A stretch of DNA of 64,000 bases from Thauera sp. JM12B12. Lineage in GTDB: Bacteria; Pseudomonadota; Gammaproteobacteria; Burkholderiales; Rhodocyclaceae. Made by a program: the position numbers and the translations under genes. Below are positions 53,827 to 63,796 of the stretch, piece by piece. The notes under the pieces are model-generated. The model made no database searches and was not told the DNA's origin. It saw only the letters and a program-made list of their open reading frames with translations. The stretch's first letter is position 1. Each line of letters starts with the position of its first letter. The stretch covers positions 1-64,000 of the forward strand of contig NZ_CP154859.1 of the NCBI RefSeq assembly GCF_039614725.1, in the 5' to 3' direction.

Positions 53827-54762
53827 TCAGGGGCGCAACACGAACAGCAGTGCCGACAAGGTCGCCACCGAGACCAGCGTGGACAGGAACACCGCAGAGG
53901 CCACCGTGGACTGGCACACCCCATGGCGCTGCGCGAACAGGTAGGGCGTGATGCCCGCCGGCAGCGCCGCAAGCAGCACGCCGGTCGCCACCCACAGCGG
54001 CGGGACCTCGAAGACCTGGGTCGCGAGCAACCACACGATCAAGGGATGCAGCACGGTCTTGCCCGCCACCAGCAGCGCAGGCTCGCGCAGGTTGCCGCCG
54101 AGGCTGTAGCGCGTCAGCGAGGCGCCGAGCGCGAACAGCGCGCATGGCGTCGCCGCGCTGCCCAGCCCCCTGGCGACGGCGTCGAGCGGGCCCGGCAGCG
54201 CCACGCCGAGGAGCGCGAAGGCCAGGCCGCCGGACAGCCCCCAGATGATCGGCGTGCCGAGCACGCTCCGGGTCAGCTTCGCCAGCATCGGACCCAGCCC
54301 CTCGCGCGCACCCCGGGCGGCCTCGATCAGCGCGGTGGTGGGCGGCAGCATCAGCAGGCTGTGGCAGGCGATCATCACGAACAGCGGCAGTGCGGCATCG
54401 GCGCCGTAGGCCGTCATCACCAGCGGAATGCCGAGCATGCCGGTATTGGAGAAGGCGCCGCCGAGTCCCAGCACCGCCTGCTCCTCGAGCCGGCGGCCGA
54501 ACAGGACGCGCGTGCCGATCATGGTGAGCGCATACACGCCGAAGGCGCCGATGTAGTAGGACAGCAGGTAGCCCCATGGCATCGCGGCCGGCAGCTCGGC
54601 CTGCGCGATGGCGCGGAACAGCATCAGCGGCAGCGCGAAATTGAACACGAACAGCGACAGCCCGCGGTTGGCCGCCTCGTCGAAGACGCCGAAGCGTGCC
54701 GCGACGTAGCCGAGGCCGAGCGTGCCGAAGACCGGCAGGATGATGCCGAAGATGATGTCCAT
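53827..54762 (-). CDS. AEC-family membrane transporter
   Basis: 311 residues, about ten membrane helices in two repeats, starting MDIIFGIILPVFGTLGLGYV, with GGAFSNTGMLGIPLV in the first half and AALPAGITPYLFAQ in the second, as in auxin-efflux-carrier-family and malate permease-like proteins. Substrate unknown. An ATG at 54774 (MNGSM) would add four residues. Confidence 0.9.
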   Translation of the reverse strand: MDIIFGIILPVFGTLGLGYVAARFGVFDEAANRGLSLFVFNFALPLMLFRAIAQAELPAAMPWGYLLSYYIGAFGVYALTMIGTRVLFGRRLEEQAVLGLGGAFSNTGMLGIPLVMTAYGADAALPLFVMIACHSLLMLPPTTALIEAARGAREGLGPMLAKLTRSVLGTPIIWGLSGGLAFALLGVALPGPLDAVARGLGSAATPCALFALGASLTRYSLGGNLREPALLVAGKTVLHPLIVWLLATQVFEVPPLWVATGVLLAALPAGITPYLFAQRHGVCQSTVASAVFLSTLVSVATLSALLFVLRP

Positions 54763-54949
54763 TGAGCCGTTCATGCGGGCGCGCCGTGGCCGCGCCGGGA
54801 GGGGTCGGCCGGCGCGTTGGCGCCGGAGCGAACCCGCATGATGCCCGTGCCGGGGGAGTCCGTGCAGTCGTAGCAGTACGAAGCGGCCGGGTCGGCAGCG
54901 CGCGCGCCCCAAAGGACGCTCTGCCGGCGCGACCCAGTGTCCGGCGCCC

Positions 54950-56092
54950 TCAGCCGCGGGCGAAGCCCATGCGCAGCACCGCCGCGACGTTGCGCGCGGT
55001 GAGTTCCACGTTCGCCGCCGCGTCGCGCAAGGCCTCTTCCAGCGTGCATGGCGTGTTGAGCACGCTGAACACCGCGTCGATGCCGTGCTCGTGCACCACG
55101 CCGACCTTGGCGCCGAGCGAGCCGGCGATGCCGATCACCGGCTTGCCGTGGCGCTTGGCGACGCGGGCCACGCCGATCGGCGTCTTGCCATGGACGGTCT
55201 GGAAATCGATGCGGCCCTCGCCGGTGATGACCAGGTCGGCGTCGCGCACATGGGCGTCGAGCTCGACCGCGGCGGTGACGATCTCGATGCCGGGCTTGAG
55301 CGTCGCGCCGAAGAAGGCCAGCATCGCCGCCCCCATGCCGCCGGCCGCGCCGGCGCCCGGCACCTGGTCCACCGCGACGCCCAGGTCACGCTCGATGATG
55401 CGTGCGAAGCGGGCGAGGCTGGCGTCCAGGGTCTGCACCATCGCGGGCGTGGCGCCCTTCTGCGGACCGAACACGGCGGAGGCGCCGCGAGCGCCGGTGA
55501 GCGGATTGTCCACGTCGCAGGCGACCTCGATGCGGCATTCGGCGAGGCGCGGATCGAGCGTGGAGACGTCGATGCGCTCGAGTCCGGCGAGCGCGCCGCC
55601 ACCCGGTCCGATGTCCTGTCCCCGCGCATCGAGCAGGCGGGCGCCGAGGGCCTGCACCATGCCCGCTCCGCCATCGTTGGTGGCGCTGCCGCCGATGCCG
55701 AGGATGAAGCGGCGCGCGCCCGCGTCGAGGGCGGCGCGGATCAACTCGCCGGTGCCGCGCGAGGTGGTGACGAGCGGATTGCGCTGCGCCGCCGGGACCA
55801 GCATCAGGCCGCTGGCGGCGGCCATCTCGATCACCGCGGTGGCGCCGTCGCCGGTGAGGCCGTAGAAGGCCTCGACTGGCATGCCCAGCGGGCCGCTCAC
55901 GGCGACGCGCTCCCGCCGTCCGGCGGTCGCCGCCACCATCGCATCCACCGTACCCTCGCCGCCATCGGCCACCGGTACGAGCACGTAGGTCGCGTCCGGG
56001 AAGACCTGGCTGAACCCGGCTTGCACTGCCTGCGCGACTTCCAGTGCGGACAGGCTCTCCTTGTAGGAATCGGGGGCAATGACGATCTTCAT
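54950..56092 (-). CDS. Glycerate kinase (GarK/GlxK type)
   Basis: 380 residues. Phosphorylates D-glycerate to 2-phosphoglycerate, the last step in using glycolate, glyoxylate or sugar diacids. Family motifs [33 protein letters not shown] and [11 protein letters not shown] are present. It lies 143 bases downstream of a CdaR-type regulator on the same strand, with a palindrome in the gap. gpmI at 14787 would take its product into lower glycolysis or the reverse. Confidence 0.95.
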   Translation of the reverse strand: MKIVIAPDSYKESLSALEVAQAVQAGFSQVFPDATYVLVPVADGGEGTVDAMVAATAGRRERVAVSGPLGMPVEAFYGLTGDGATAVIEMAAASGLMLVPAAQRNPLVTTSRGTGELIRAALDAGARRFILGIGGSATNDGGAGMVQALGARLLDARGQDIGPGGGALAGLERIDVSTLDPRLAECRIEVACDVDNPLTGARGASAVFGPQKGATPAMVQTLDASLARFARIIERDLGVAVDQVPGAGAAGGMGAAMLAFFGATLKPGIEIVTAAVELDAHVRDADLVITGEGRIDFQTVHGKTPIGVARVAKRHGKPVIGIAGSLGAKVGVVHEHGIDAVFSVLNTPCTLEEALRDAAANVELTARNVAAVLRMGFARG

Positions 56093-56183
56093 CGGGGGTG
56101 TCTCCAGGCGGTGTCGTTGTCGGATGGGCGGCGGCCTGCATGAGGCGCAATGAAGCTTAGCCCGGGCCCGCCTGGCTGTACTC

Positions 56184-56195
56184 GTTCAATTGAAC
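56184..56195. promoter_or_regulatory. Palindromic operator candidate before glycerate kinase
   Basis: A perfect 12-base palindrome GTTCAATTGAAC, 92 bases upstream of the glycerate-kinase ATG. It sits in the only strongly A+T-rich island nearby (about 56180-56233). The CdaR-type regulator encoded directly upstream is the obvious candidate to bind it. Confidence 0.5.
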
Positions 56196-56235
56196 AAAAA
56201 ATAGCGTATCTACATTGCAATTTTTGTTTAAAACG

Positions 56236-57393
56236 CTAATCCTCTGCGTCGTCCAGCTCCAGGCCGATGAAAAGCAGCAGGCAGTCGTCGAGACGGCCCA
56301 GATCGAGACCGGTCAGCTCGGCGATGCGCCGCAGGCGGTAGTCGAGGGTGTTGCGATGCACGTGCAGGGCCTCGGCACTGGCCGCCGTCTTCATGCCGTG
56401 CGCGAACCAGGCGGCGAGGGTGCGCCGGAGCTGGCCGTCGCGATCGTGGGCGGCGAGCCGCTGCAGCGGGCGCTGCAGTTCGTCCGCCCGCCACCCTTCG
56501 GCCAGCCCGGAGAGCAGCACGGCGAGGGTGAGTCCGGTGTAGCAATGCAGCGTCGCTGCGGGCTGGCGGCGGCGGCCGACACGCAGGGTGGCGCGCGCGG
56601 ACTGCCACGAGCGCACCAGCCCCTCGCGACCGCCGAAGGCGCCGCCCAGCGCACAGCGCAAACCCACGCCGTCGGCGGACAGTCGCGCCTGCAGGGCTTC
56701 GACGCGGGCGCGCACGCGCGCCATCGCGTCGGCGGCGGCAGGCAGCGGCAGCAGCACGGCCAGCTCGCCCAACGATACCGCCGCCCACAGCAGCTCGGGT
56801 TCGGACGCGGCGAGCAGGCGCTTGAGGCCTTGCTGCGCGGCCAGCACCGCGTCCGCAGCGGCCGTCGCGCCGCCGATCTCGATCAGCAGCGCCACCCGCG
56901 GCTGGGCAAGGTCCACGCGCAGGCGGCGCGCCCACTCGGCAGCGGTGTCGTCGCGCGTGAAGGTCGCGGACGCCATGCCGATCAGCTGCAGCACCAGCTC
57001 CTCGCGCAAGCGCGCGTCGTGCGCAAGCACCTGCATCAGGCGCGCCTGCTCGAGCATGGTCTCGGCCGCCATGCGGACCAGTTCGGCGTGCTGGCGGATC
57101 TGCTCCGGCGCACCGCTCAGGCCCACGACACCGACCACCCGCCCTTCGGCGCGCAGCGGCAGGTTGACGCCCGGGCGCGCGTCCTGCAGGCGGCTGGCGA
57201 GCGCCTCGTCGATCTCCACCGCGCGGCCCTGGGCCAGTACCAGCAGCGCGCCCTCGTGGCGTGCGCCGATGCGCGTGCGCTCGCCGCTGGCGATGATCAG
57301 GCCGCTTTCGTCCATCACGTTGACGTTGGCCTGCAGGATCTGCATCGCACGATCTACGATGGATTGGGCGAGCGAGGCGTCGAGCAGGAACAT
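56236..57393 (-). CDS. cdaR: CdaR-family sugar-diacid regulator
   Basis: 385 residues. An N-terminal sugar-diacid-recognition domain ([55 protein letters not shown]), a middle GGDEF-like PucR region and a C-terminal helix-turn-helix ([20 protein letters not shown]). E. coli CdaR activates glucarate, galactarate and glycerate genes; glycerate kinase next door fits. The start at 57393 ([10 protein letters not shown]) is at the start of the domain; the frame is open upstream. Confidence 0.93.
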   Translation of the reverse strand: MFLLDASLAQSIVDRAMQILQANVNVMDESGLIIASGERTRIGARHEGALLVLAQGRAVEIDEALASRLQDARPGVNLPLRAEGRVVGVVGLSGAPEQIRQHAELVRMAAETMLEQARLMQVLAHDARLREELVLQLIGMASATFTRDDTAAEWARRLRVDLAQPRVALLIEIGGATAAADAVLAAQQGLKRLLAASEPELLWAAVSLGELAVLLPLPAAADAMARVRARVEALQARLSADGVGLRCALGGAFGGREGLVRSWQSARATLRVGRRRQPAATLHCYTGLTLAVLLSGLAEGWRADELQRPLQRLAAHDRDGQLRRTLAAWFAHGMKTAASAEALHVHRNTLDYRLRRIAELTGLDLGRLDDCLLLFIGLELDDAED

Positions 57394-57580
57394 GGCGGTG
57401 GCCCGGGGGCAGAGGAGGCGGGGACGCCAGGCGTCGCGCGCCGTGAACAGGCGGGGATCTGCCCACATGCTGCCGCGCGACGTGCGGCAGGACAAGTACG
57501 GGTGCAGAATCGCCCGACGAGAGCAGCCCGGGGACAGCGACGCGCTGGACTTTAGCCACTTTCCTGTGGAGGGATTCGCC

Positions 57581-58963
57581 ATGACCCGCATCGAAACCGA
57601 CAGCCTCGGCCCGGTCGAGGTCGCAGCCGAGGTCTATTGGGGGGCGCAGACGCAGCGCTCGCTCGAGAACTTCGCCATCGGCAGCGAGCGCATGCCGCTT
57701 GCCGTGGTCCACGCCCTCGCGCTGATCAAGAAGGCGGCCGCGCGGGTGCATGCGCGCAGCGGCGCCTTGCCCGACGACCTCGCCCAGCTGATCGAACGGG
57801 CCGCCGACGAGGTGCTCGCCGGCGACCTCGACGACCAGTTTCCGCTCGTGGTGTGGCAGACCGGCAGCGGCACGCAGACCAACATGAACGTCAACGAGGT
57901 GATCGCCGGGCGTGCCAACGAACTGGCCGGGCAGGGAAGGGGCGGCAAGGCACCCGTGCATCCGAACGACCACGTCAATCGCGGCCAGAGCTCGAACGAC
58001 TGCTTTCCGAGCGCGATGCACATCGCCGCCGCACGCGCGGTCCACGATGCGCTGCTGCCGGCGGTCACCGAGCTGTCGAACGGCCTCGCGATCCAGGCCG
58101 AGCGTCACGCCGGGCTGGTCAAGACCGGCCGCACCCACCTGATGGACGCCACCCCGATGACCTTTGGCCAGGAGCTGTCGGCCTTCGTGACCCAGCTCAA
58201 CACCGCCGCACACGCGATCCGCGCGACGCTGCCGGCGGTGTGCGAGCTCGCCCAGGGTGGCACCGCGGTCGGCACCGGGCTGAACGCCCCACGCGGTTTC
58301 GGGACGGCGGTCGCCGCCGAACTGGCCGGCTTCACCGGCCTGCCGCTGGCCAGCGCACCCGACAAGTTCGCTGCGCTGGCCGGTCACGAGCCGCTGGTGG
58401 CCCTGTCGGGGGCGCTGAAGACCCTGGCAGTGGCGCTGATGAAGCTCGCCAACGATCTCCGACTGCTCGGCTCGGGCCCCCGCACCGGTCTCGCCGAAGT
58501 GAAGCTGCCCGCCAACGAGCCGGGCAGCTCGATCATGCCGGGCAAGGTCAATCCGACCCAGTGCGAGGCACTGTCGATGCTCGCCTGCCAGGTGATGGGC
58601 AACGACGCCACGATCGGCTTCGCCGCCAGCCAGGGTCATCTGCAGCTCAACGTCTTCAAGCCGGTGATCGCATACAACCTGCTGCAGTCGATCCGGCTGC
58701 TGACCGACGGCTGCCGCAACTTCCAGCGCCACTGCGTGGCGGGAATGGCACCCGACGCGGCGCGCATGGGCGAACATCTCGCCCGCAGCCTGATGCTGGT
58801 GACCGCGCTGAACCCCCACATCGGCTATGACAAGGCGGCGCAGATCGCCAAGAAGGCGCATGCCGAGGGCACCACCCTGCGCGCCGCGGCGCTCGCGCTC
58901 GGCTTCACCACAGCGGACGAGTTCGACGCCTGGGTGCGACCGGAGGACATGCTGGGCGACTGA
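57581..58963 (+). CDS. fumC: Fumarate hydratase class II
   Basis: TCA-cycle enzyme interconverting fumarate and malate without an iron-sulphur cluster. 460 residues with the superfamily signature [15 protein letters not shown], substrate loops [13 protein letters not shown] and [14 protein letters not shown], and the catalytic region [11 protein letters not shown]. The ATG at 57581 follows GGAGGGATTCGCC. It is divergent from cdaR. Confidence 0.96.
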   Translation: MTRIETDSLGPVEVAAEVYWGAQTQRSLENFAIGSERMPLAVVHALALIKKAAARVHARSGALPDDLAQLIERAADEVLAGDLDDQFPLVVWQTGSGTQTNMNVNEVIAGRANELAGQGRGGKAPVHPNDHVNRGQSSNDCFPSAMHIAAARAVHDALLPAVTELSNGLAIQAERHAGLVKTGRTHLMDATPMTFGQELSAFVTQLNTAAHAIRATLPAVCELAQGGTAVGTGLNAPRGFGTAVAAELAGFTGLPLASAPDKFAALAGHEPLVALSGALKTLAVALMKLANDLRLLGSGPRTGLAEVKLPANEPGSSIMPGKVNPTQCEALSMLACQVMGNDATIGFAASQGHLQLNVFKPVIAYNLLQSIRLLTDGCRNFQRHCVAGMAPDAARMGEHLARSLMLVTALNPHIGYDKAAQIAKKAHAEGTTLRAAALALGFTTADEFDAWVRPEDMLGD

Positions 58964-59200
58964 AAGCTGCATCCGGATGTGATCGCCCGAGCGCGCCCCG
59001 CAGGTGCCCGAAAGCGCGCCGCCGTTCGCGCCGCCACAGGCATCGACGGCGTGATGCGGTGCCGCATGGGAACGCGGATGAGAAACAATTCGAAACCTCG
59101 CCGCGGGATCGCTGCCGCACGCCGGCGCTCATACTGCAGCCATACCCGACCGCGCGCGCCATCATGCGTCCAGCGCGCAGACAATCACAAGGAGGCCATC

Positions 59201-59419
59201 ATGAAAGCCCGTACCCTGATCCCCGCCCTGCTCATCGCGCTCTCCGCCACCGGATGTGCGACCTGGGACAACATGTCGTCGCGTGAAAAGAGCGCGGCGA
59301 CCGGCGCCGCCGTGGGCGGCGTGGCCGGCGCCGTGATCACCGACGGCGGCATCCTTGGCACGGTCGGCGGCGCCGCGATCGGTGGCGTCATCGGCGACCA
59401 GATCGGCAAGCAGAAGTAA
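59201..59419 (+). CDS. Small glycine-zipper lipoprotein (OsmB-like)
   Basis: 72 residues: lipoprotein signal with lipobox SATGC, a short charged segment (DNMSSREKSA), and a glycine-zipper pair (GAAVGGVAGAVI and GTVGGAAIGGVIGDQIG) that forms packed membrane helices. Similar proteins are stress-induced outer-membrane lipoproteins. Strong ribosome site AAGGAGGCCATC. It ends in its own terminator. Confidence 0.88.
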   Translation: MKARTLIPALLIALSATGCATWDNMSSREKSAATGAAVGGVAGAVITDGGILGTVGGAAIGGVIGDQIGKQK

Positions 59420-59458
59420 GTCGCGACCGCCCGGGCGGTCCCTCGTTTCTCCTCGTTC

Positions 59459-59498
59459 GGGGCATCGACGCCGGTCGCGGCGGACATGCCCCGTTTTT
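59459..59498 (+). terminator. Terminator after the glycine-zipper gene
   Basis: GGGGCAT/ATGCCCC stem (59459-59465 with 59486-59492), with an inner GCCG/CGGC stem in the loop, followed by GTTTTT. A second hairpin, the palindrome GACCGCCCGGGCGGTC, lies at 59425-59440 closer to the stop. Confidence 0.8.
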
Positions 59499-59514
59499 CG
59501 TCGCCGCGTGCCGA

Positions 59515-60072
59515 TCAGGGCCGCCAGCGCCGCACCACGCGCTGGAAGAAGAGGCTGTTGGGCACCTGCAGCACCTGGTTCTCGGCCTCCTCCTGCAAGG
59601 TGGTGTAGATCAGGTTGATGTCCACCACCTTCCCCTTGAGGCCAGGCTTGTCGCCGCTCTCGAGGACCTCGACGTGGTCGTGCAGGCGAAACGGCCGGGA
59701 GGTGAAGATCAGCAGCGTGCAGAAGATGTTCGACAGCACGCTCCAGGCCGCGAAGAAGGCCACCGCGGCCACGGCGGCGAAACCGGTGAAGGCGGTCCAC
59801 AGCACGGTGCCCGACACCCCGAAGCGGTCGAGGATCATCAGGATCGCACCGGCGTAGATGAGCAGCCCGACCACGCGGCGCGCGCCCATCACGAGCTCGG
59901 CGGGCAGGCTGTAGCTGGCGGCGAGACGGCGGATCAGGCGCCGGAAGAGCAGGTTCAGCACCCAGGCGCCGAGGACGATCAGGACGATCTGCAGGCCGAG
60001 CTCGATGAACTCCAGCCAGGGTTCGGCCCAGGCGGGGAGGAACTGCATGATGCGGGCGGGACGATCGGACAC
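59515..60072 (-). CDS. Small MscS-family mechanosensitive channel
   Basis: 185 residues. Two or three membrane helices, the pore-lining helix (GFAAVAAVAFFAAWSVLSN) and only the first part of the cytosolic beta domain (DHVEVLESGDKPGLKGKVVD; PNSLFFQRVV). It is shorter than E. coli MscS (286), lacking the C-terminal alpha/beta portion; such short members exist. GTG start at 60072, with an in-frame ATG at 60048. Confidence 0.83.
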   Translation of the reverse strand: MSDRPARIMQFLPAWAEPWLEFIELGLQIVLIVLGAWVLNLLFRRLIRRLAASYSLPAELVMGARRVVGLLIYAGAILMILDRFGVSGTVLWTAFTGFAAVAAVAFFAAWSVLSNIFCTLLIFTSRPFRLHDHVEVLESGDKPGLKGKVVDINLIYTTLQEEAENQVLQVPNSLFFQRVVRRWRP

Positions 60073-60234
60073 GGGACGACGGACTCCAGTGGGGACAGGC
60101 CCTCATTCTAGGAGCGCCGGACGCGATCCGTCCCTCGAAAAAGCCTGATCCGCCCGGCACTTGGTAGAATTCGGCGCTCCGGCTGCGGCAGCGACGCTGC
60201 CGAGGCCCCCTTCATCCCACCAGGCCGTCCTCCC

Positions 60235-61842
60235 TTGTCCTCCACGCCGTTTCCGCCCGAACTCCTGCGCGACGTCGAAAAGCGCCGCACCTTCGCCATC
60301 ATCTCCCACCCCGACGCGGGCAAGACCACGCTGACCGAGAAGCTGCTGCTGTTCGGCGGCGCGATCCAGCTCGCCGGCACGGTGAAGGCGCGCAAATCGG
60401 CGCGCCACGCCACCTCGGACTGGATGGAGGTGGAAAAGCAGCGCGGCATCTCGGTGACCAGCTCGGTGATGCAGTTCGAGTACCAGGGGCACACCATCAA
60501 CCTGCTCGACACCCCGGGCCACGAGGACTTCTCGGAAGACACCTACCGCGTGCTCACCGCGGTCGACGCCGCGGTGATGGTGATCGACGCCGCCAAGGGT
60601 GTGGAAGCGCAGACCATCAAGCTGCTCAACGTCTGCCGTCTGCGCAATACGCCGATCATCACCTTCGTGAACAAGCTCGACCGCGAGGTGCGCGAGCCCT
60701 TCGAGCTGCTCGCCGAGATCGAGGACGTGCTCAAGATCACCTGCGCGCCGGTGACCTGGCCGCTGGGCATGGGCAAGGCCTTCCGCGGCGTGTATCACCT
60801 GCTGCAGCACCAGGTGCTGACCTTCACCCCGGGCGAGGAGCGGCGCAGCGACGGCGAGATCATCAAGGGCCTGGACAACCCCGAGCTCGACAAGCGCTTC
60901 CCGATGGAAGTCGGCCAGCTGCGCGAGGACGTCGAGCTGATCGACGGCGCCTCGCCGCCCTTCGACCTCGACGATTTCCTCGCCGGCAAGCAGAGCCCGG
61001 TGTTCTTCGGCTCGGGTATCAACAACTTCGGCGTGCAGGAGATCCTGCAGTCGCTGATCGACTGGGCGCCGCCGCCGCAGGCCCGCGACGCCGGCGCGCG
61101 CATGGTGCAGCCGGCCGAGCCGGCCTTCACCGGCTTCGTGTTCAAGATCCAGGCCAACATGGACCCGAAGCACCGCGACCGCATCGCCTTCTTCCGCATC
61201 TGCTCGGGCCGCTACAGCGCCGGCATGAAAGTGAAGCACGTGCGCGCCGGGCGCGACATGAAGCTCGCCAATGTGCTCACCTTCATGGCCAACGAGCGCG
61301 TGATCATGGAGGACGGCGTGGCCGGCGACATCGTCGGCATCCACAACCACGGCCAGCTGCAGATCGGCGACACCCTGACCGAAGGCGAGACCCTCGGCTT
61401 CAAGGGCATCCCCTATTTCTCGCCCGAGATGTTCCGCGCCGCCCGCCTGCGCGACCCGCTCAAGTCCAAGCAGCTGCAGAAGGGGCTTCAGGAGCTGGGC
61501 GAAGAAGGGGCGATCCAGGTCTTCGAGCTCGAGGGCGGCCAGATGCTGCTCGGCGCGGTCGGCGTGCTGCAGTTCGAGATCGTCGCCCAGCGCCTGAAGG
61601 ACGAGTACAAGGTCGATGCGATCTTCGAGCCCGCCGACATCCACACCGCGCGCTGGCTCACCTTCCCCGACGACGTGACGCGCCGCAACTTCGAGCGCGA
61701 GCAGGCGCTGCGCCTGGGCAAGGACATCGACGGCAACCCGGTGTATCTGGCCACCAGCCGCTACAACCTGGAAGTGACCGCAGAGAAGTGGCCCAAGGTG
61801 ACCTTCCACGCCACGCGCGAGCACGGGGAAGTGCTGGGCTGA
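60235..61842 (+). CDS. prfC: Peptide chain release factor 3
   Basis: GTPase that recycles RF1/RF2 from the ribosome after termination. 535 residues with P-loop HPDAGKTT, switch [23 protein letters not shown] and NKLD. The start is TTG at 60235 ([10 protein letters not shown]): no ATG or GTG lies before the conserved ISHPDAGKT segment, and the frame is closed upstream. No clear ribosome site precedes it, so expression may be low. Confidence 0.95.
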   Translation: MSSTPFPPELLRDVEKRRTFAIISHPDAGKTTLTEKLLLFGGAIQLAGTVKARKSARHATSDWMEVEKQRGISVTSSVMQFEYQGHTINLLDTPGHEDFSEDTYRVLTAVDAAVMVIDAAKGVEAQTIKLLNVCRLRNTPIITFVNKLDREVREPFELLAEIEDVLKITCAPVTWPLGMGKAFRGVYHLLQHQVLTFTPGEERRSDGEIIKGLDNPELDKRFPMEVGQLREDVELIDGASPPFDLDDFLAGKQSPVFFGSGINNFGVQEILQSLIDWAPPPQARDAGARMVQPAEPAFTGFVFKIQANMDPKHRDRIAFFRICSGRYSAGMKVKHVRAGRDMKLANVLTFMANERVIMEDGVAGDIVGIHNHGQLQIGDTLTEGETLGFKGIPYFSPEMFRAARLRDPLKSKQLQKGLQELGEEGAIQVFELEGGQMLLGAVGVLQFEIVAQRLKDEYKVDAIFEPADIHTARWLTFPDDVTRRNFEREQALRLGKDIDGNPVYLATSRYNLEVTAEKWPKVTFHATREHGEVLG

Positions 61843-61863
61843 TCCCTGCGACGGCGTGCCGCC

Positions 61864-62385
61864 TCAGGCGATGAGGCGGCGCGCGAAGGCCTCGACCTGC
61901 GTCCAGTCGGTGAAGTCGGTGACCGAGCGCGGGTCGGTGGGGCCGCCGGTGATCCACATGATCAGGCGGATCATGTTGCGGTCGAAGAAGCCGTAGCGCG
62001 GGTATTCGATCTTGCCGCCGAAGATCGCCACCTGGTGCGGCCGCCAGCGGATCTGAGCGAGGAACTTGCGCACGTAGGGGTTGGTGTCGGCCTGGCGCTT
62101 GTGCGGCTTGCGGCCGACCGCATTGACCGAGAAGAAGGCGTTCGGCCGCGCCTCGAGCGCGGCCTGGTGACGGTCGATGAAGGCCTTCACCGCCGGACAG
62201 TGGTGCCCGTAGCGGATGCTCGCGCCGATGACGACGCGGTCGCAGGCGTCGAGCTGCGCGGCGGACACGGAGCCGACCTCGGCCAGCACCGCTGCATGCC
62301 CCGCCGCGCGCACGATCCCGGCGATGCGTTCGCAGATCTCCAGCGTGTGGCCGTCGATGGTGGAGTAGAGGATCAACAGTCGCAT
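61864..62385 (-). CDS. hemG: Menaquinone-dependent protoporphyrinogen IX dehydrogenase-like flavodoxin
   Basis: 173 residues, a flavodoxin fold with the FMN phosphate loop LYSTIDGHT, GASIRYGHH, and the HemG-typical C-terminal helix region (RNMIRLIMWITGGPTD). It oxidises protoporphyrinogen IX in haem synthesis. The start at 62385 (MRLLILYST) is exactly at the start of the fold. Confidence 0.9.
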   Translation of the reverse strand: MRLLILYSTIDGHTLEICERIAGIVRAAGHAAVLAEVGSVSAAQLDACDRVVIGASIRYGHHCPAVKAFIDRHQAALEARPNAFFSVNAVGRKPHKRQADTNPYVRKFLAQIRWRPHQVAIFGGKIEYPRYGFFDRNMIRLIMWITGGPTDPRSVTDFTDWTQVEAFARRLIA

Positions 62386-62453
62386 GGGGTATCCCCGACG
62401 ACGGCACTCGGGCGCCCTGGCCGTGCGGCCGCGTGCAGGGCGCGACGAGAGGC

Positions 62454-62834
62454 TCAGTTGCCGGTGACGATTCCCTCGACCACCTTCTTGCCCTCCGAGT
62501 ACAAGGCCACCTGGCCGTCCTCGAATTCCACGTCCATGCAGCCGGTGTTGCCCTTGAGCTTGCCGTCGAGCCATTCGCGGCAGTAGCGCGCCTGCTCATC
62601 CACCCACCAACGCGCCTTGGCACCCGTGGTGTCGGTGAGCGTGCCGTCGGTGCCGAACTTGAGCGTGTAGGCAGATTCGGTGCGCAGATACACGCCGATG
62701 AAGGTGGCACCGGTGAGCAGCTTCTCGACCTCGGCCTTGTCCTTCATGAAGTTCTGCGCCAGCGCACCCGTGGAGGCGGTGGCGAGCGCGGCGGCGGCGA
62801 TCAGGCCGCGCATGCAAGAGTATCGCTTCAGCAT
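62454..62834 (-). CDS. Secreted hypothetical protein
   Basis: 126 residues with a signal peptide ending GALA-QN. The mature part (about 100 residues) looks like a small beta protein (GVYLRTESAYTLKFGTDGTL; ARWWVDEQARYCREW) with two Cys that may bridge. No function recognised. AAAGGAAGACAAACG precedes the ATG at 62834. Confidence 0.8.
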   Translation of the reverse strand: MLKRYSCMRGLIAAAALATASTGALAQNFMKDKAEVEKLLTGATFIGVYLRTESAYTLKFGTDGTLTDTTGAKARWWVDEQARYCREWLDGKLKGNTGCMDVEFEDGQVALYSEGKKVVEGIVTGN

Positions 62835-62903
62835 CGTTTGTCTTCCTTTGTCTTTCGGGTACGGATCCGGGAAATCGGTCGGAAGCCCCTGGGTGGGGCG
62901 GAT

Positions 62904-63767
62904 TCAGCCGCGCGCGCCGAGGCGGCCGACGAGGCCGCGCAGGGTGTCCTGCAGGTCGGCGGGCATCACCACGATCTTGGCGCTGCCGGATTCGCCGAGC
63001 TTCTCGAGCGCGCCGATGTACTTCTCGCCGAGCAGGTACATCATCGGCCCACCCTGGTCGCCGATGCTCGCCGATACGCGGCGGATGGATTCGGCCGAAG
63101 CCTCCGCCAGCATGACCTGGGCATTGGCGTCGCGCTTGGCGGACTCGAGCCGCGCCTCGGCCTCGAGGATCGCGGCCTGCTTGGCACCCTCGGCCTTGGT
63201 CACCGCGGCCTTGCGCTCGCGCTCGGCGGCGGCCTGCATCTCCATCGCGCGCTGCATGGATTCGGACGGCTTGATGTCCTGGATCTCGACCGACTTCACC
63301 GTCAGCCCCCAATCCACGGCTTCGTCGGCGATGCTCTCGCGCAGCCGCGCCTTGATCTTGTCGCGCGAGGACAGCGCCTCGTCGAGTTCCATCTCGCCGA
63401 CGATCGAGCGCAGCGTGGTCATGATCAGGTTGCGGATCGCCTCGGAGAAATCGGTCACGCCATACACCGCCTTGACCGGGTCGGTGACCTTCACGAAGGC
63501 GATCGCATTGGTGAGGATGACCGCGTTGTCGCGGGTGATGACCTCCTGCTCCTGCACGTCGAGGATGATGTCCTTGGTCACCAGCTTGTAGGCGACGCGG
63601 TCGAGGTAGGGGATGAGGATGTTGAGCCCCGGACGCAGCGTGGCGTGGTACTTGCCCAGGCGCTCGACCACCCATTCCTCGCCCTGCGCCACCAGACGCA
63701 CACCCTTGGCGATCGTGATCACCACGAACACCAGCACCGCGATCGCGATCGCGAGTCCTTCCGACAT
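62904..63767 (-). CDS. SPFH/band-7 (stomatin-like) membrane protein
   Basis: 287 residues: one N-terminal membrane helix, an SPFH domain (about 25-180; VVERLGKYHATLRPGLNILIPYLDRV) and a coiled Ala/Glu/Lys-rich region (about 180-235). Stomatin-like proteins with an NfeD partner form membrane microdomains and aid membrane protein quality control. The start at 63767 (MSEGLAIAI) has AAGGAA at 6 bases; an ATG at 63773 would leave no spacing. It lies 29 bases downstream of the NfeD gene. Confidence 0.93.
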   Translation of the reverse strand: MSEGLAIAIAVLVFVVITIAKGVRLVAQGEEWVVERLGKYHATLRPGLNILIPYLDRVAYKLVTKDIILDVQEQEVITRDNAVILTNAIAFVKVTDPVKAVYGVTDFSEAIRNLIMTTLRSIVGEMELDEALSSRDKIKARLRESIADEAVDWGLTVKSVEIQDIKPSESMQRAMEMQAAAERERKAAVTKAEGAKQAAILEAEARLESAKRDANAQVMLAEASAESIRRVSASIGDQGGPMMYLLGEKYIGALEKLGESGSAKIVVMPADLQDTLRGLVGRLGARG

Positions 63768-63796
63768 GATCATTTCCTTGCCTTCGTTTCCTTCGC

